64,000 nt of DNA from CATQHL01 sp965204655 (GTDB lineage: Bacteria; Actinomycetota; Acidimicrobiia; Acidimicrobiales; CATQHL01), in NCBI GenBank assembly GCA_965204655.1, contig OZ241998.1:434001-498000 (forward strand), in the 5' to 3' direction. Made by a program: the position numbers and the translations under genes. Shown here in pieces: positions 1-8,467 of the stretch (positions within the stretch are counted from its first letter, which is position 1; each line of letters begins with the position of its first letter). The notes under the pieces were generated by a model, which had not been told where the DNA came from, searched no databases, and saw only the letters and a list, made by a program, of their open reading frames with translations.

Positions 1-101
1 TGGATGGCGTGAGAAATCGCTAGGAGTTTCTCGGCCAGGGAGTCCACACGGGCGAAGGAGAGTTCCTTCAGTTCGTCGGCTGCGGAAGGTGGCTGAGACA
101 T
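1..101 (-). CDS. Hypothetical protein, N-terminal fragment cut by window edge
   Basis: An open frame starts with ATG at 101 on the minus strand and runs off the left edge (33 codons visible, beginning MSQPPSAADELKEL). The visible part is helix-prone and mildly acidic; no family is recognisable. It lies downstream of the helY/lipid-kinase transcript, separated by a strong hairpin at 120-148, so it may be the next gene in the same direction or a separate unit. No clear Shine-Dalgarno sequence is visible upstream of the ATG. Confidence 0.4.
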   Translation of the reverse strand, partial: MSQPPSAADELKELSFARVDSLAEKLLAISHAI

Positions 102-119
102 TGCCGGAATGATATATCC

Positions 120-148
120 CGGCTGAATACCGGTTCGGTATTCAGCCG
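120..148. terminator. Perfect 13-bp hairpin, possible terminator
   Basis: The arms at 120-132 and 136-148 are perfectly complementary (13 bp, GTT loop). The hairpin sits between the stop of the lipid-kinase-like gene (181) and the start of the next minus-strand frame (101). There is no T-tract on either side, so it may be a weak terminator, an mRNA-stabilising element or a repeat-type palindrome. Confidence 0.45.
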
Positions 149-180
149 CTCAGGGCCGCACCTCCGCTGGCTGAGTGTGC

Positions 181-789
181 TCACACGAAGACCTCTAGGG
201 CGTCGGGTTCCACCCTGACGAGCACGTTGACAGCGTCGGCGGCGTGCTGTCCGTCGAGCAGGACGGGTGTGGGTTTAGGAAAAGTGCAGGCGAAAGACTT
301 CACCCTAGACGTCTTGATGTCTCGGTGAGGGAGGTGGCTGCCTGAACGCAGTCGCGGCCATGCCTTTAGACGCTCAGAGGTGCTCATGGAAACCTCCAGC
401 GTCTCTAGCAGACCGTCGCCCGGGTGACCCTTGGGGGCCAGGTTCCAGTTGCCGAGAAAAGCGGCGTTCATGGCTGCCACCGCCTTGCCCCGCAGCCAAC
501 TGCGTCGAGCGGCGAGGTGCGCGACGAACCAGAAGATGCGCCCGTCCAGGAGGGCGGAGCCCAGGTCGCAGGCGAAAGATCGGGGGTCGCTCCTCAGTCG
601 CTCCGCTTGGCCACCCCCTCCCAGCGTGCGGCAGAGGTCGCCCCCCAGCAGAGCGAGCGGGGGCGGCGGCGAGCCTCGGCGGCGGGCGGTCTCTACCGCG
701 GAGCGGGCTTCGGCGTCGCTGGAGACGAGCACTGCGTTCTCCGGCAGGGTTGCGGGGCGCCCCCAGTCTTCGCCGCGGCGGATGCCCAT
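181..789 (-). CDS. Reduced diacylglycerol kinase/YegS-like protein
   Basis: 202 aa. The sequence matches the C-terminal part of the DAGK/YegS lipid-kinase family: DLCRTLG at about 51-57 corresponds to the NDLARTLG step, GDGLLETLEV (about 124-133) and VLLDGQ near the end correspond to the late beta-sandwich. The usual N-terminal ~60-100 residues with the nucleotide-binding GGDGT motif are absent, so catalysis is doubtful. It starts with ATG 4 bp after the helY stop and is surely co-transcribed with it; a DAGK-family gene next to helY is, from memory, also seen in other actinobacteria. Function is inferred from family resemblance only; the loss of the catalytic motif is seen directly. Confidence 0.6.
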   Translation of the reverse strand: MGIRRGEDWGRPATLPENAVLVSSDAEARSAVETARRRGSPPPPLALLGGDLCRTLGGGGQAERLRSDPRSFACDLGSALLDGRIFWFVAHLAARRSWLRGKAVAAMNAAFLGNWNLAPKGHPGDGLLETLEVSMSTSERLKAWPRLRSGSHLPHRDIKTSRVKSFACTFPKPTPVLLDGQHAADAVNVLVRVEPDALEVFV

Positions 790-793
790 GCCC

Positions 794-2884
794 TTACTGG
801 CTGGCCAAGTCTAAGGAGGACGACGCCACCACCCCCCGAAGCAACAAGGCAGCGGTTCGCCGACATGTCCGGGCGGCGCTGGATTCCGGCGAGACGCGGG
901 CGATCTGCTGAGCCAGATCGCAGATGAGCTTGATGTTGCGGACGAAATCCCCGGGAGTCAGATCTTCAATTATCCCGTCGCTCAACGCAGCGCCGTCCGC
1001 CCAGTAGTAGGCGATGTCCATGAAGCCCCCGTCGGGAGGTCGAGTGCGGACTTGCCCTAGGTGAGAATTTTCTGCCTCTGCCAGGGAGTCGTAGAGGTCG
1101 CACAGCCGCAGCCAGCTGAAATAGGAGGATTCGTTTGGGAAGGCTGCGGGCTCGCTGGGGGCGTCTGCGCCGCGTGTTTCGTAGGTGACGCAAGAGAGCA
1201 GTGCGGCCATATCGGCGGCGTTAAGGTCGTCGAAGTGGCCGTTGAGGAGCATCTCGGTGATCAGCAGGTCACTTTCGTGGTAGACGCCGCTGAGCAGCAC
1301 TCCCCCTTTCGTCAGCCGCCATCCCTTGATGTGGCCGCGCTTTCGCAGGACGGCTGCGAGGTTTTCCATCTCGTCCGCTAGCAGACTGCGGCGCCGACGC
1401 CTCTGGCGAGGCGGCGGATCGTTCTGGTCGGCCTGGTACTGGGCGAGGGATTGGGCGAGGATGCTGCGGGCGGCGGGGAGGTCGAAGCGTGAGAGCAGGT
1501 TGGCCGTCATGTTGTAGGTGGGTCGGAAGGCCGAGTTGAGTGGAAAAGACTTGTTTTTGACTAGCTCCCCGATGGCCTCAAAGCGGTGGCGGGGATGCCA
1601 TAGCACCAGTGCGTAGCCCTTTTCGTCTATGCCGCGCCGCCCCGCCCTCCCCGTGAACTGGGTGAAACTGGAGGGCGAAAGCGGTTCGTGGGCGTCGCCT
1701 GTGAATTTGGTGAGTTTTTCTATCACGACGCTGCGGGCGGGCATGTTGATTCCGAGCGAGAGCGTCTCGGTGGCGAAGACGACCTTCACGAGGCCTCCCG
1801 TGAAGCACGCCTCTACGGCTTCCTTGAACGGAGGGAGCATTCCGGCGTGGTGGGCGGCTGTTCCTCGGCGAAGTTGGGCGAGCCATGCGTCGCAGCCCAC
1901 GGCGGCGCGGTCGTCTGCGCTCAGCGGAGCGATGAAGGGCTCCACCGTCTCTTGGATGCGGCGTTTTTCTTCGGCGGTGGTCAGGGTGAAGGAGGATCTG
2001 GCCAAGGCGGCGGCAGCGTCGTCGCAGCCCGCACGGCTGAAGATGAAGTAGATGGCCGGGAGCATGTCGCGCTCAGAGAGTTCCTCGATCACCCTCAGCC
2101 TGTCTGGGCGCTGCCAGTACCTTCGCCGATGCCTGTGGCGTCGACGGTCTCGGCTCGTGCGTCTGTCGGTTTCCAGGCGGAAGCCCTCGGGGTTGAGGCG
2201 TCCGTTGAGCAGCACTGGCAGGAAGCGCAGCCGTCGTCTGTCCCCTGCTCCGGCGCAGAGAAGACGCTCAAGTTTCACTGGCCGCTCCGTCTCTACGACC
2301 GCCTGCGTGGGGCCGCGTAGGGTGGCTATCCAGGAGCGGATTTCTTCTACGTTGGAGACGGTCGCCGACAAGCAGACGAAACGCACCCCTGCCGGGGCGT
2401 GGATGAGGATCTCCTCCCAGACAGGGCCGCGATAGGGGTCTTGCAGGTAGTGCACCTCATCGAGAATCACCCAGCCGAGGGAGGCGAGGTCATCGGAGTC
2501 GGCGTAGATCATGTTGCGCAGGACCTCGGTGGTCATCACCACGACGGAGGCTTCAGGGTTGATGGAGTTGTCCCCGGTGAGGAGGCCGACGCGCTCCGGG
2601 CCGTGCAGGGCGCTGAAGTCGGCGTACTTTTGATTGGAGAGGGCTTTGATCGGGGCTGTGTAGAAGGCTTTTTTGCCTTCAGCAAGGGCGAGTTGGATTG
2701 CCCGCTCGGCCACGAGAGTCTTGCCAGAGCCGGTGGGGGCGGCCACTATCACGGAGTTTCCGCTCTCTAGGGCTCGGGAAGCTTCCACCTGGAATCGGTC
2801 AAGTTGGAAGGGGGGTTTCGTCGGGCGGGAGGCTGCTTTCGCCGCCGGCGGATCTTGAACGTCTGCGGTTTCGGGGGGTGTCAA
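794..2884 (-). CDS. helY: DEAD/DEAH-box superfamily 2 helicase, HelY/Ski2-like
   Basis: 696 aa. Motif I APTGSGKT (about 49-56), motif II DEVH (142-145), motif III SAT (173-175) and motif VI QFTGRAGRRG identify a Ski2/Mtr4-like SF2 helicase, probably acting on RNA. It is shorter than mycobacterial HelY (about 900 aa): the C-terminal part is reduced. The start is TTG directly abutting the tatC stop codon, with GGAGG 8 nt upstream, so translation is coupled to tatC. Arg-rich stretch around residues 240-260 lies between the two RecA-like domains. It belongs to the tatA-tatC-helY unit typical of actinobacteria next to the proteasome genes. Confidence 0.92.
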   Translation of the reverse strand: MTPPETADVQDPPAAKAASRPTKPPFQLDRFQVEASRALESGNSVIVAAPTGSGKTLVAERAIQLALAEGKKAFYTAPIKALSNQKYADFSALHGPERVGLLTGDNSINPEASVVVMTTEVLRNMIYADSDDLASLGWVILDEVHYLQDPYRGPVWEEILIHAPAGVRFVCLSATVSNVEEIRSWIATLRGPTQAVVETERPVKLERLLCAGAGDRRRLRFLPVLLNGRLNPEGFRLETDRRTSRDRRRHRHRRRYWQRPDRLRVIEELSERDMLPAIYFIFSRAGCDDAAAALARSSFTLTTAEEKRRIQETVEPFIAPLSADDRAAVGCDAWLAQLRRGTAAHHAGMLPPFKEAVEACFTGGLVKVVFATETLSLGINMPARSVVIEKLTKFTGDAHEPLSPSSFTQFTGRAGRRGIDEKGYALVLWHPRHRFEAIGELVKNKSFPLNSAFRPTYNMTANLLSRFDLPAARSILAQSLAQYQADQNDPPPRQRRRRRSLLADEMENLAAVLRKRGHIKGWRLTKGGVLLSGVYHESDLLITEMLLNGHFDDLNAADMAALLSCVTYETRGADAPSEPAAFPNESSYFSWLRLCDLYDSLAEAENSHLGQVRTRPPDGGFMDIAYYWADGAALSDGIIEDLTPGDFVRNIKLICDLAQQIARVSPESSAARTCRRTAALLLRGVVASSSLDLASQ

Positions 2885-3856
2885 CTAACCGCCCTCCGGG
2901 TGGTCTGCTGCGGTTTGTGAGGGCGTCTCCTCTGTCGGTGGCAGCCGCCCGTTTCGGGGTTTGTTGTTGGGGGGTCTGCCTTCGGTGAGGTCGGCGCCCT
3001 CTGCTCTGTCGGCGCCCTCTGCCCCGGCGGCTGGGCGGCGCACTCGGAGGCGCTGAAGCAGTGAACGCTTTGTGCGGGCGTCTTCGCCGCCGCCTTCCTC
3101 GGAGCGTTCAATCCGTTTCAGCCGCAGTGAGCCGATCAGCAGCGCTACTTCATAAAAGACGTACATCGGCCCGGAGAGTATGAGCAGGGTGAAGGGATCT
3201 CCGCTAGGCGTCAGCAGCGCCCCGAGGATGACTATTCCCAACAGGGCGTAGCGCCGCATCCGCCTGAGGGTGGAGGGTGAGACCAGCCCCATGAACTGGG
3301 CGAACACCAGCAAGACCGGAAACTCAAAACCCACCCCGAAGGCGATGCCCATTTTCACGACGAAACCCAAATATCGCCTCGGGGAAAAGAAGCTGACCAG
3401 GTCATCCCCCCCGATTGATGAGAGAAAGCTCAGTGCCCGAGGGATGCTCCAGACCGCTAGGACGACCCCTGCCGCAAAGAGCAGGGCGCCGGAGAGGACG
3501 AAGGCCAGCGTCATTTTGCGCTCCCGCGAGCGCAGACCGGGGCATATGAACCACAGAGCCTGGTAGAGGATGATCGGAAACGCCAGGATGAGACCGCCGT
3601 AACCGCTCACGGACAGGCGCACCGTCAGGGGCTCGAGCGGGTCTAGCACCAGCAGACGACACTCGCCGCTGGTGTCCAAACCTTCGGCGTTGGGGTTGAT
3701 CACCTCGCAGTACGGGCTCAGGAGTGCATCTATGAGTTGGGGGTAGAACACCCAACAGACCACCGCCCCGCACGCCAGAGCCAGCAAGGAGACGATGAGA
3801 CGCCGCCGCAGTTCAGCCAGGTGCTGGAGGACTGGCATACGGTCGGTTGATTTCAT
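2885..3856 (-). CDS. tatC: Sec-independent protein translocase TatC
   Basis: 323 aa multi-spanning inner membrane protein, the receptor for twin-arginine signal peptides. The N-terminal HLAELRRRL motif, the following hydrophobic helix, and later segments around FPIILYQALWFICPGL and FGVGFEFPVLLVFAQF are family hallmarks; six transmembrane segments fit. The last ~70 residues form a charged, low-complexity cytoplasmic tail (Glu/Gly/Arg/Pro-rich) not needed for the fold. Its ATG overlaps the tatA stop (ATGA), and the helY start follows its TAG directly. TatA and TatC together form a minimal Tat system; no separate tatB is seen here. Confidence 0.96.
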   Translation of the reverse strand: MKSTDRMPVLQHLAELRRRLIVSLLALACGAVVCWVFYPQLIDALLSPYCEVINPNAEGLDTSGECRLLVLDPLEPLTVRLSVSGYGGLILAFPIILYQALWFICPGLRSRERKMTLAFVLSGALLFAAGVVLAVWSIPRALSFLSSIGGDDLVSFFSPRRYLGFVVKMGIAFGVGFEFPVLLVFAQFMGLVSPSTLRRMRRYALLGIVILGALLTPSGDPFTLLILSGPMYVFYEVALLIGSLRLKRIERSEEGGGEDARTKRSLLQRLRVRRPAAGAEGADRAEGADLTEGRPPNNKPRNGRLPPTEETPSQTAADHPEGG

Positions 3857-4185
3857 TCAGGCTTGTCTTCGTCTCCTGAAATCGTTCCCTCTGGGCTCTC
3901 GGGCGGGTTTGAGCTGTCTGGGTCTGAGTTGTCTGTCCGCTCGGTGCCGCCGCCGGTGGTCAGGCGTGCGTCCGAGCCGGCGTTCGAGCCGCTCTTGCGC
4001 GCCTCAGCTTCTATGGGAAGGTCTGCCGCGGCCTGAATTTCCTGCTGGAAACTGCTGATGAGGCGGCGTATCTTGCCGAGTCCTCTCCCGATCTGTCGGG
4101 CTAAGCCGGGGAGTTTTTGAGGGCCGATGACGATCAGGGCGATGACCAGGATGACTAGGACTTCCCCCGCTCCGACGTTGAACAC
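3853..4185 (-). CDS. tatA: Sec-independent protein translocase TatA (TatA/TatB family)
   Basis: 110 aa. A short N-terminal transmembrane helix (about residues 8-20, EVLVILVIALIVIG) is followed by PQKLPGLARQIGRGLGKIR, the amphipathic helix of TatA/B proteins, then a disordered acidic tail. It begins with MFNVGAGE; the family is clear but TatA and TatB are hard to tell apart from sequence. First gene of tatA-tatC-helY-lipid kinase, with a 42-bp divergent gap to the GDPD-like gene, which must hold promoters for both directions. Confidence 0.93.
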   Translation of the reverse strand: MFNVGAGEVLVILVIALIVIGPQKLPGLARQIGRGLGKIRRLISSFQQEIQAAADLPIEAEARKSGSNAGSDARLTTGGGTERTDNSDPDSSNPPESPEGTISGDEDKPE

Positions 4186-4227
4186 TTAGGTCAGCCTACC
4201 CCGCAGCAGAAGGGCGATAATGAAGGG

Positions 4228-5082
4228 GTGGCTACCCGTCTGCCTTCCTTGCTTGACCGCCCCGTGGGTTTCGTGTCTCGTGCTTGTTTGCGTTCGTGGG
4301 ATCGGCTGAGCGCGGTCGTCGCCCTAGACGCCGCAGGGCTGAGCGACGGGTTGTGGATTGCCGAGGACGGCAAGGCGGTCTTGAACCGCTCCCCCCGCCT
4401 TTCCGGGCTCAGGCCGCGCCGGAGAACTGCGGCGCAGAGTGAGCGGCTTGGGCGTTCCCCCCTGAGGTTGAGCGAGTTGCGAGAGCGCTGCGGGGGGGAT
4501 TTCGATCTGATGCTGGACGTCGGCAGCCCCGAAGCGATCCAAGAGGCGGCGGCTCCCTCTCGGGGAGGCGGCGGCGGCGAAGCGCTCGGTCGGGTCTGGC
4601 TGAGCAGTCGCGACCTGGCAGTCCTGAGTGAGTGGAGAGAGCGCTGGGGGGGCGTCCGGTTGGTGTACTCCGTGCAGAAGAGGCGCATTTCGGGCGGGCT
4701 GGAGCGTCTGGCGGCGCAGTTGGCCGAGAGGGGGATTGACGCGGTAGGTATGACGTGCGAAGACTGGACGGGAGGGACTGCGGCGCTCTTCCACCGTTTC
4801 GGCATACTCGCCGTCGGGTGGGGCGCTCATCACGAGCCAGTGATTATGAGCATGCTCGACGCCGGTCTGGATGCTCTGGTGGGCGGAGATCCCGACCTTC
4901 TCTTTGCTTGCATCACACGGCGCTACCCGATTGGACAGAATTCCTCGCCCCCTCCGGAGGCTGGTGGCGCCCCTTCGGTTCTAGGAGGTTTCAGCGACGC
5001 GAGACGAGGACACTCAGAAGGCCCTCATGTCGCCCAGAGGCCAGATCTGGAAGAAGGCCGTGCCGATGATGCTGTCGAGTGA
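4228..5082 (+). CDS. GDPD-like protein lacking catalytic residues (probable pseudoenzyme)
   Basis: 284 aa, GTG start. The overall pattern follows glycerophosphodiester phosphodiesterases: DGLWIAEDGKAVL aligns with the usual E-x-D-V-x-x-TxDG-x-x-V stretch, PLRLSEL with the PxL-x-E-L step, FDLMLDVG with the F-x-L-N-I-E-x-K strand, and the C-terminal DAGLDALVGGDPDLL with the D-G-I-x-T-D-x-P end. However the HRG motif reads SRA, the metal-binding E-x-D is gone and the HD motif reads NR, so the active site appears lost. The last 69 bp overlap the convergent 3' end of lepB, where the protein is probably unstructured. Family assignment is inferred; an intact GDPD paralogue is present at 32107-32877. 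Confidence 0.6.
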   Translation: MATRLPSLLDRPVGFVSRACLRSWDRLSAVVALDAAGLSDGLWIAEDGKAVLNRSPRLSGLRPRRRTAAQSERLGRSPLRLSELRERCGGDFDLMLDVGSPEAIQEAAAPSRGGGGGEALGRVWLSSRDLAVLSEWRERWGGVRLVYSVQKRRISGGLERLAAQLAERGIDAVGMTCEDWTGGTAALFHRFGILAVGWGAHHEPVIMSMLDAGLDALVGGDPDLLFACITRRYPIGQNSSPPPEAGGAPSVLGGFSDARRGHSEGPHVAQRPDLEEGRADDAVE

Positions 5083-7140
5083 GACGGGCCCGAAGTTCCG
5101 GCTGTCCAAGGAGTAGGGGCGGTTGTCCCCCATTACGAATACGTAGCCCTTGGGTATCCGGCACGAACTGCCGTCGTTCGCCACTCCGTCCACTGCAAGG
5201 CAGCCCGGGATGGACTGGGATGCTCCTTGCGTACGGGTGTCGTCCTTCAGGTAGGGCTCCTGCAGCCACTGCTCGCCGATCTTGACGTAGCCGTCTTCAA
5301 AGTAGATCGTCTCGTTTTCTAGGGCGATCGCACGCTTGATCAGATCACCGTCGGTGCGTGAGAAGACCAAGAGGTCGCCGCGGGACGGGGAGCGGTCGAG
5401 TTTGTTGACGAGAATGCGGTCGTTGGGTAGCAGGGTCGGTTGCATTGAGTCGAACTCCACGTAGAAAGCGTGAAGGATGAAGTGGCGGATCAGGAACGCC
5501 GTCAGCAGGGCTACCACGACCGTGATGATCCAGCCCATGTACTTTCTCCAGGGGCTGACGACGTCTTCCTCTAGGGGGAGTTCGTCGGTGTCTAGGTCGT
5601 CTGGGGCAAGGTCGTCGAAGTCTTCGTCATCGAGGTCTAGGTCGAGTTCCTCTTCAAACGGGGGTTGGGCTCCGAAGTAAGAGTCGATGGGTTCTATTTC
5701 CGGCATCGGATCGCCGAGGTCTCTGGGGGGTGCGCCGCCCGTGTAGTCGCTGGCGCCTGAAGGTGCGTAGTAGGTGGGCTGCAGGAGGGGGTCGCCTGCG
5801 GGCTGGGGATCCTGCATCGTCCCCGCCGCCTGGGGGGGTACAAAGGGGTCGTGTGGCGGCGGCGCGGTCGGCGCGAGTGGTGGGGACGGCGGCGTTGGCG
5901 GTGAGGGAGGCGCTGGGGGGGCGGTCGGAGGCGGAGGTACAGGAGGGGCGGGCGCTGCGGTCGGAGGCGGTGCTGCCGGTGGCGCGGTCGGAGGCGCGGG
6001 TGCGGGTGGCGTGGTCGGTGTTGGTGGTGTGGTCGGCGGTGGTGCTGGAGATGCGGGTGGCTCTGGTGCTGGAGGTGTTGGGGGGATGGAAGGCGTCGGT
6101 GGTTCGGTCTGCGGAGGCACGGGAGGGGTGGGATGTGCTGGGGGTGGCGCGGGCGGTGAGGTCGGCGTCGCTGGAGGTGTTGGTGGCGCTGTCGGCGGGG
6201 CGGGAGCGGTCGGCGCTGCGGTCGGCGGGGGCACAGGTGCTGCGGTCGGTGCGGTCGGTGGTACAGGAGGCGCGGTCGGCGCGGGATGTGCGGGTGGTGG
6301 CGCGGTCGGCGGCGGTGGTACAGGAGGGGCGGGCGCTGCGGTCGGCGGCGCGGTCGGCGCGGGATGTTCGGGTGGGGCGGTCGGCGGTGCTGCGGTCGGT
6401 GCGGGCGCCGCTGCTGCCTGGGGTTGCAGGAGCGGGTCGGAGTGCGGAGCCTCCCCTTTGGCTGAAGTGCGTTCGGTCTTTGAACGGCTGCGTCCGCGGC
6501 GTTTGAGACCCTTAGCCAGCGGCGGGCGTTTGGATGCTCTCTCGGGAGTTTGGGTGGTAGAGGTCTCTGCCGGCGGCGGACTCTCGGGCTGCCGACGGGA
6601 ACTCGGCTGAGGCGGAGCGATGGGAGGGATGTCGCTCAGGAGAAGCGCCTGAGTGGATGCGCCTGCCGAAGCTGCCGTTATATAAGGGGCGGGCGGCTCA
6701 TCGGCCTGCGGGGGTGCTTCATCCGGCGTCGGCGGCGGCTGAGTTGGCGGCGGCGGCGGCGCTGTCCCGCTCGGTGGCTGAGACTCAGGGGCAGTCTGGA
6801 TTGCGGCTGCGGGCGGCCCCTCGGGCGGCGGCGAAGGGGGAATTGCGGCGGCGGCGTCGCTGGGAGCGGAGGGCGTGGGTGTTCCAGCAACCCCGGCAGG
6901 CGGAGCGCTCTGCGGGGATGGGGAGGTTATTTCCAAGAGTTGCCGCAGAAGGTCGTCGGGTTCTGCCGTGAGCGGTGCGGCTTCGGGGTCGTCCGCAGCG
7001 TTGCCCGAGGCGAGGTCGCTCGCAGTGTGATCGGGGTCGTCCGCAGGCTCGGGGGCTGGGGGTTCTGGAAGGTCTAGATCCAGAGTATTTTCTTGCGGAT
7101 CTGACCGGGCTTCTTCGGGCGGAACGCTCTCCATCTGCAT
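5014..7140 (-). CDS. lepB: Signal peptidase I with very long Pro/Ala-rich N-terminal region
   Basis: 708 aa from ATG 7140 (a TTG lies just before it at 7143). Residues ~1-500 are cytoplasmic low-complexity: acidic at first, then a Pro/Ala/Thr-rich block of APPTAPP-like repeats. A transmembrane helix (about 535-553) precedes the S26A catalytic domain: FDSMQPTLLPND carries the nucleophile Ser565, DLIKRAIAL the general base Lys602, and GYVFVMGDNRPYSLDSRNFG is box D/E. It cleaves Sec and Tat signal peptides outside the membrane. Typical family members are 200-300 aa, so the N-terminal region is exceptional. It lies between pafC and tatA and converges on the GDPD-like gene, overlapping its last 69 bp. 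Confidence 0.93.
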   Translation of the reverse strand: MQMESVPPEEARSDPQENTLDLDLPEPPAPEPADDPDHTASDLASGNAADDPEAAPLTAEPDDLLRQLLEITSPSPQSAPPAGVAGTPTPSAPSDAAAAIPPSPPPEGPPAAAIQTAPESQPPSGTAPPPPPTQPPPTPDEAPPQADEPPAPYITAASAGASTQALLLSDIPPIAPPQPSSRRQPESPPPAETSTTQTPERASKRPPLAKGLKRRGRSRSKTERTSAKGEAPHSDPLLQPQAAAAPAPTAAPPTAPPEHPAPTAPPTAAPAPPVPPPPTAPPPAHPAPTAPPVPPTAPTAAPVPPPTAAPTAPAPPTAPPTPPATPTSPPAPPPAHPTPPVPPQTEPPTPSIPPTPPAPEPPASPAPPPTTPPTPTTPPAPAPPTAPPAAPPPTAAPAPPVPPPPTAPPAPPSPPTPPSPPLAPTAPPPHDPFVPPQAAGTMQDPQPAGDPLLQPTYYAPSGASDYTGGAPPRDLGDPMPEIEPIDSYFGAQPPFEEELDLDLDDEDFDDLAPDDLDTDELPLEEDVVSPWRKYMGWIITVVVALLTAFLIRHFILHAFYVEFDSMQPTLLPNDRILVNKLDRSPSRGDLLVFSRTDGDLIKRAIALENETIYFEDGYVKIGEQWLQEPYLKDDTRTQGASQSIPGCLAVDGVANDGSSCRIPKGYVFVMGDNRPYSLDSRNFGPVSLDSIIGTAFFQIWPLGDMRAF
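5830..6420 (-). repeat. Low-complexity Pro/Ala/Thr codon repeats inside lepB
   Basis: The + strand shows dense GCGGTCGGxGG-like repeats which on the coding strand encode APPTAPP, PPPTAPP and APPVPP units. The block explains the Gly-rich open frames on the opposite strand. It looks like expansion by slippage or unequal recombination within one coding region. Confidence 0.8.
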
Positions 7141-7175
7141 CAAAGCTAATGCAGATCAAGGCCGCGATTGTGCAT

Positions 7176-8438
7176 CTACTCTCCGTAGACGGCCAGAATT
7201 CGTCGCGCAGCCGCCTGAGCAGGGTTATCCGGCAACCCCCAACTCTCCACAACCTCAACGTCCGGGCTCAGCGTCAGCAGCAGGCGTTCTAGCCACGGCA
7301 AGGCGGAGACCTGGAAACGGGCGCGGCAGAGTACACCGGAGAACTCCTTTTGAATGGTGGGGTAATAGTTCAGCACCCACTGAGCCGAGGGTTGAAGACG
7401 AAGTTCCGCCCACGCACCGTCTTCAGGCTGATCCCACACCGAATCGGAGACCGGCGCGCTCGGCGGGTCGAAAGTGCTTGAGAGAGCCTCCGTACGGATG
7501 ATGCGGTCTATGCGAAAGGTACGCTCGTCGCAGGCGGTTTCGCAGTGCCCCCGCAGGTACCAGGAGCCGTCCCTCGCAAAGAGGCGGAAGGGTCGGACGA
7601 CACGTGTGCTGAAGTCGTCGCGGTTGTAGCTGTAGTAGTCGATCTCGATCTTCTCGTGTCGCTTGCAGGCGCCTTGCAGCGTTTCCAGGATTTCGCCCTC
7701 GCCCTTGCCGAGTTGGACTTGAATCGCCTCGCTCGGCTGAACCCCCAGCATGTCGGTGAGTTTCGCGAGCCCGCTGGCGAGGGCGCCGTCGGGTTCGAAC
7801 GTCTGCAGCGCCGAGGCGGCGGCGATCAGGGAGAGCGCCTGTTCGGGGGTCAGGTGGAGCGGCTGCGAGAAGAAGTCGGCGTATGTGATGTTCACCCACC
7901 CGTCCTCGTGGATCCAGACTTCGATGAGGGTATCCGGGGTGTAGGGAGGCACTCCGACCATGAACAGGATGCTCTGGAGGTCTTCGAGGAGTTGCTTGGG
8001 CGGGTAATCAAAGCGTTCGGAGATTTCGTCCAGCGGCGCTCCCCCGCGCTCGCTGACCCACGGAACCAACTGGAGCAACCTTTGCAAGCGGTCTAGGGGG
8101 TCGAGCCTTCCGCTGCGTGGAGCGGAGGAGGGGATTTTCTCGGTGGTCTGCCCGATGCCGGCGTCCGCTTCGGGGAGGGTTTCCTGCGCTCCTGTCCCTG
8201 CGGGCGGGGCGGGCTCCCCCGGACGGGCTGCAGCCGCGGCGCGCAGCCGCTTCAGAAGACTCTCGCGGAGTTCGGGGGGCTCGAGCAACTCTCCGTGCTC
8301 CAGCAGCGAGAGCACGAAGTCCAGGAAAGGGGCCGGATTGGCGACCTGAAGATCCAGAAGCAGGGAGCCATCCTGGCGTCGGGTGACGTCTGAGGCTTCT
8401 AGCTGCCTGAGAACCCACTCGGCCATCTCTTCGCTCAC
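7176..8438 (-). CDS. pafC: WYL-domain regulator PafC, with the PafB WCX domain at its N-terminus
   Basis: 420 aa, about 100 longer than usual PafC. Residues from about 105 onward form a standard PafC: winged HTH (LDRLQRLLQLVPWVSERGG), WYL domain (IEIDYYSYNRDDFSTRVVRP and FARDGSWYLRGHCE) and C-terminal WCX. Residues 1-65 (EMAEWVLRQLEASDV, FLDFVLSLLEHGELLEPPEL) instead look like the WCX domain missing from PafB. The GTG at 8438 is not preceded by a stop: the frame stays open back to 8517, reading GSELLNVRLAV before the GTG. PafBC is a heterodimeric or fused transcriptional activator of the mycobacterial DNA-damage response. Either a real gene rearrangement or a single-base shift in a PafBC fusion explains the layout. 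Confidence 0.85.
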   Translation of the reverse strand: MSEEMAEWVLRQLEASDVTRRQDGSLLLDLQVANPAPFLDFVLSLLEHGELLEPPELRESLLKRLRAAAAARPGEPAPPAGTGAQETLPEADAGIGQTTEKIPSSAPRSGRLDPLDRLQRLLQLVPWVSERGGAPLDEISERFDYPPKQLLEDLQSILFMVGVPPYTPDTLIEVWIHEDGWVNITYADFFSQPLHLTPEQALSLIAAASALQTFEPDGALASGLAKLTDMLGVQPSEAIQVQLGKGEGEILETLQGACKRHEKIEIDYYSYNRDDFSTRVVRPFRLFARDGSWYLRGHCETACDERTFRIDRIIRTEALSSTFDPPSAPVSDSVWDQPEDGAWAELRLQPSAQWVLNYYPTIQKEFSGVLCRARFQVSALPWLERLLLTLSPDVEVVESWGLPDNPAQAAARRILAVYGE

Positions 8439-8467
8439 GGCGAGGCGGACGTTGAGTAGTTCCGAAC

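Noticed and set aside
5730..6610. Long Gly- and Arg-rich open frames on the + strand opposite lepB
   Set aside because: They mirror the Pro/Ala codon repeats of lepB, have no RBS and no family; lepB on the other strand has a clear catalytic domain.
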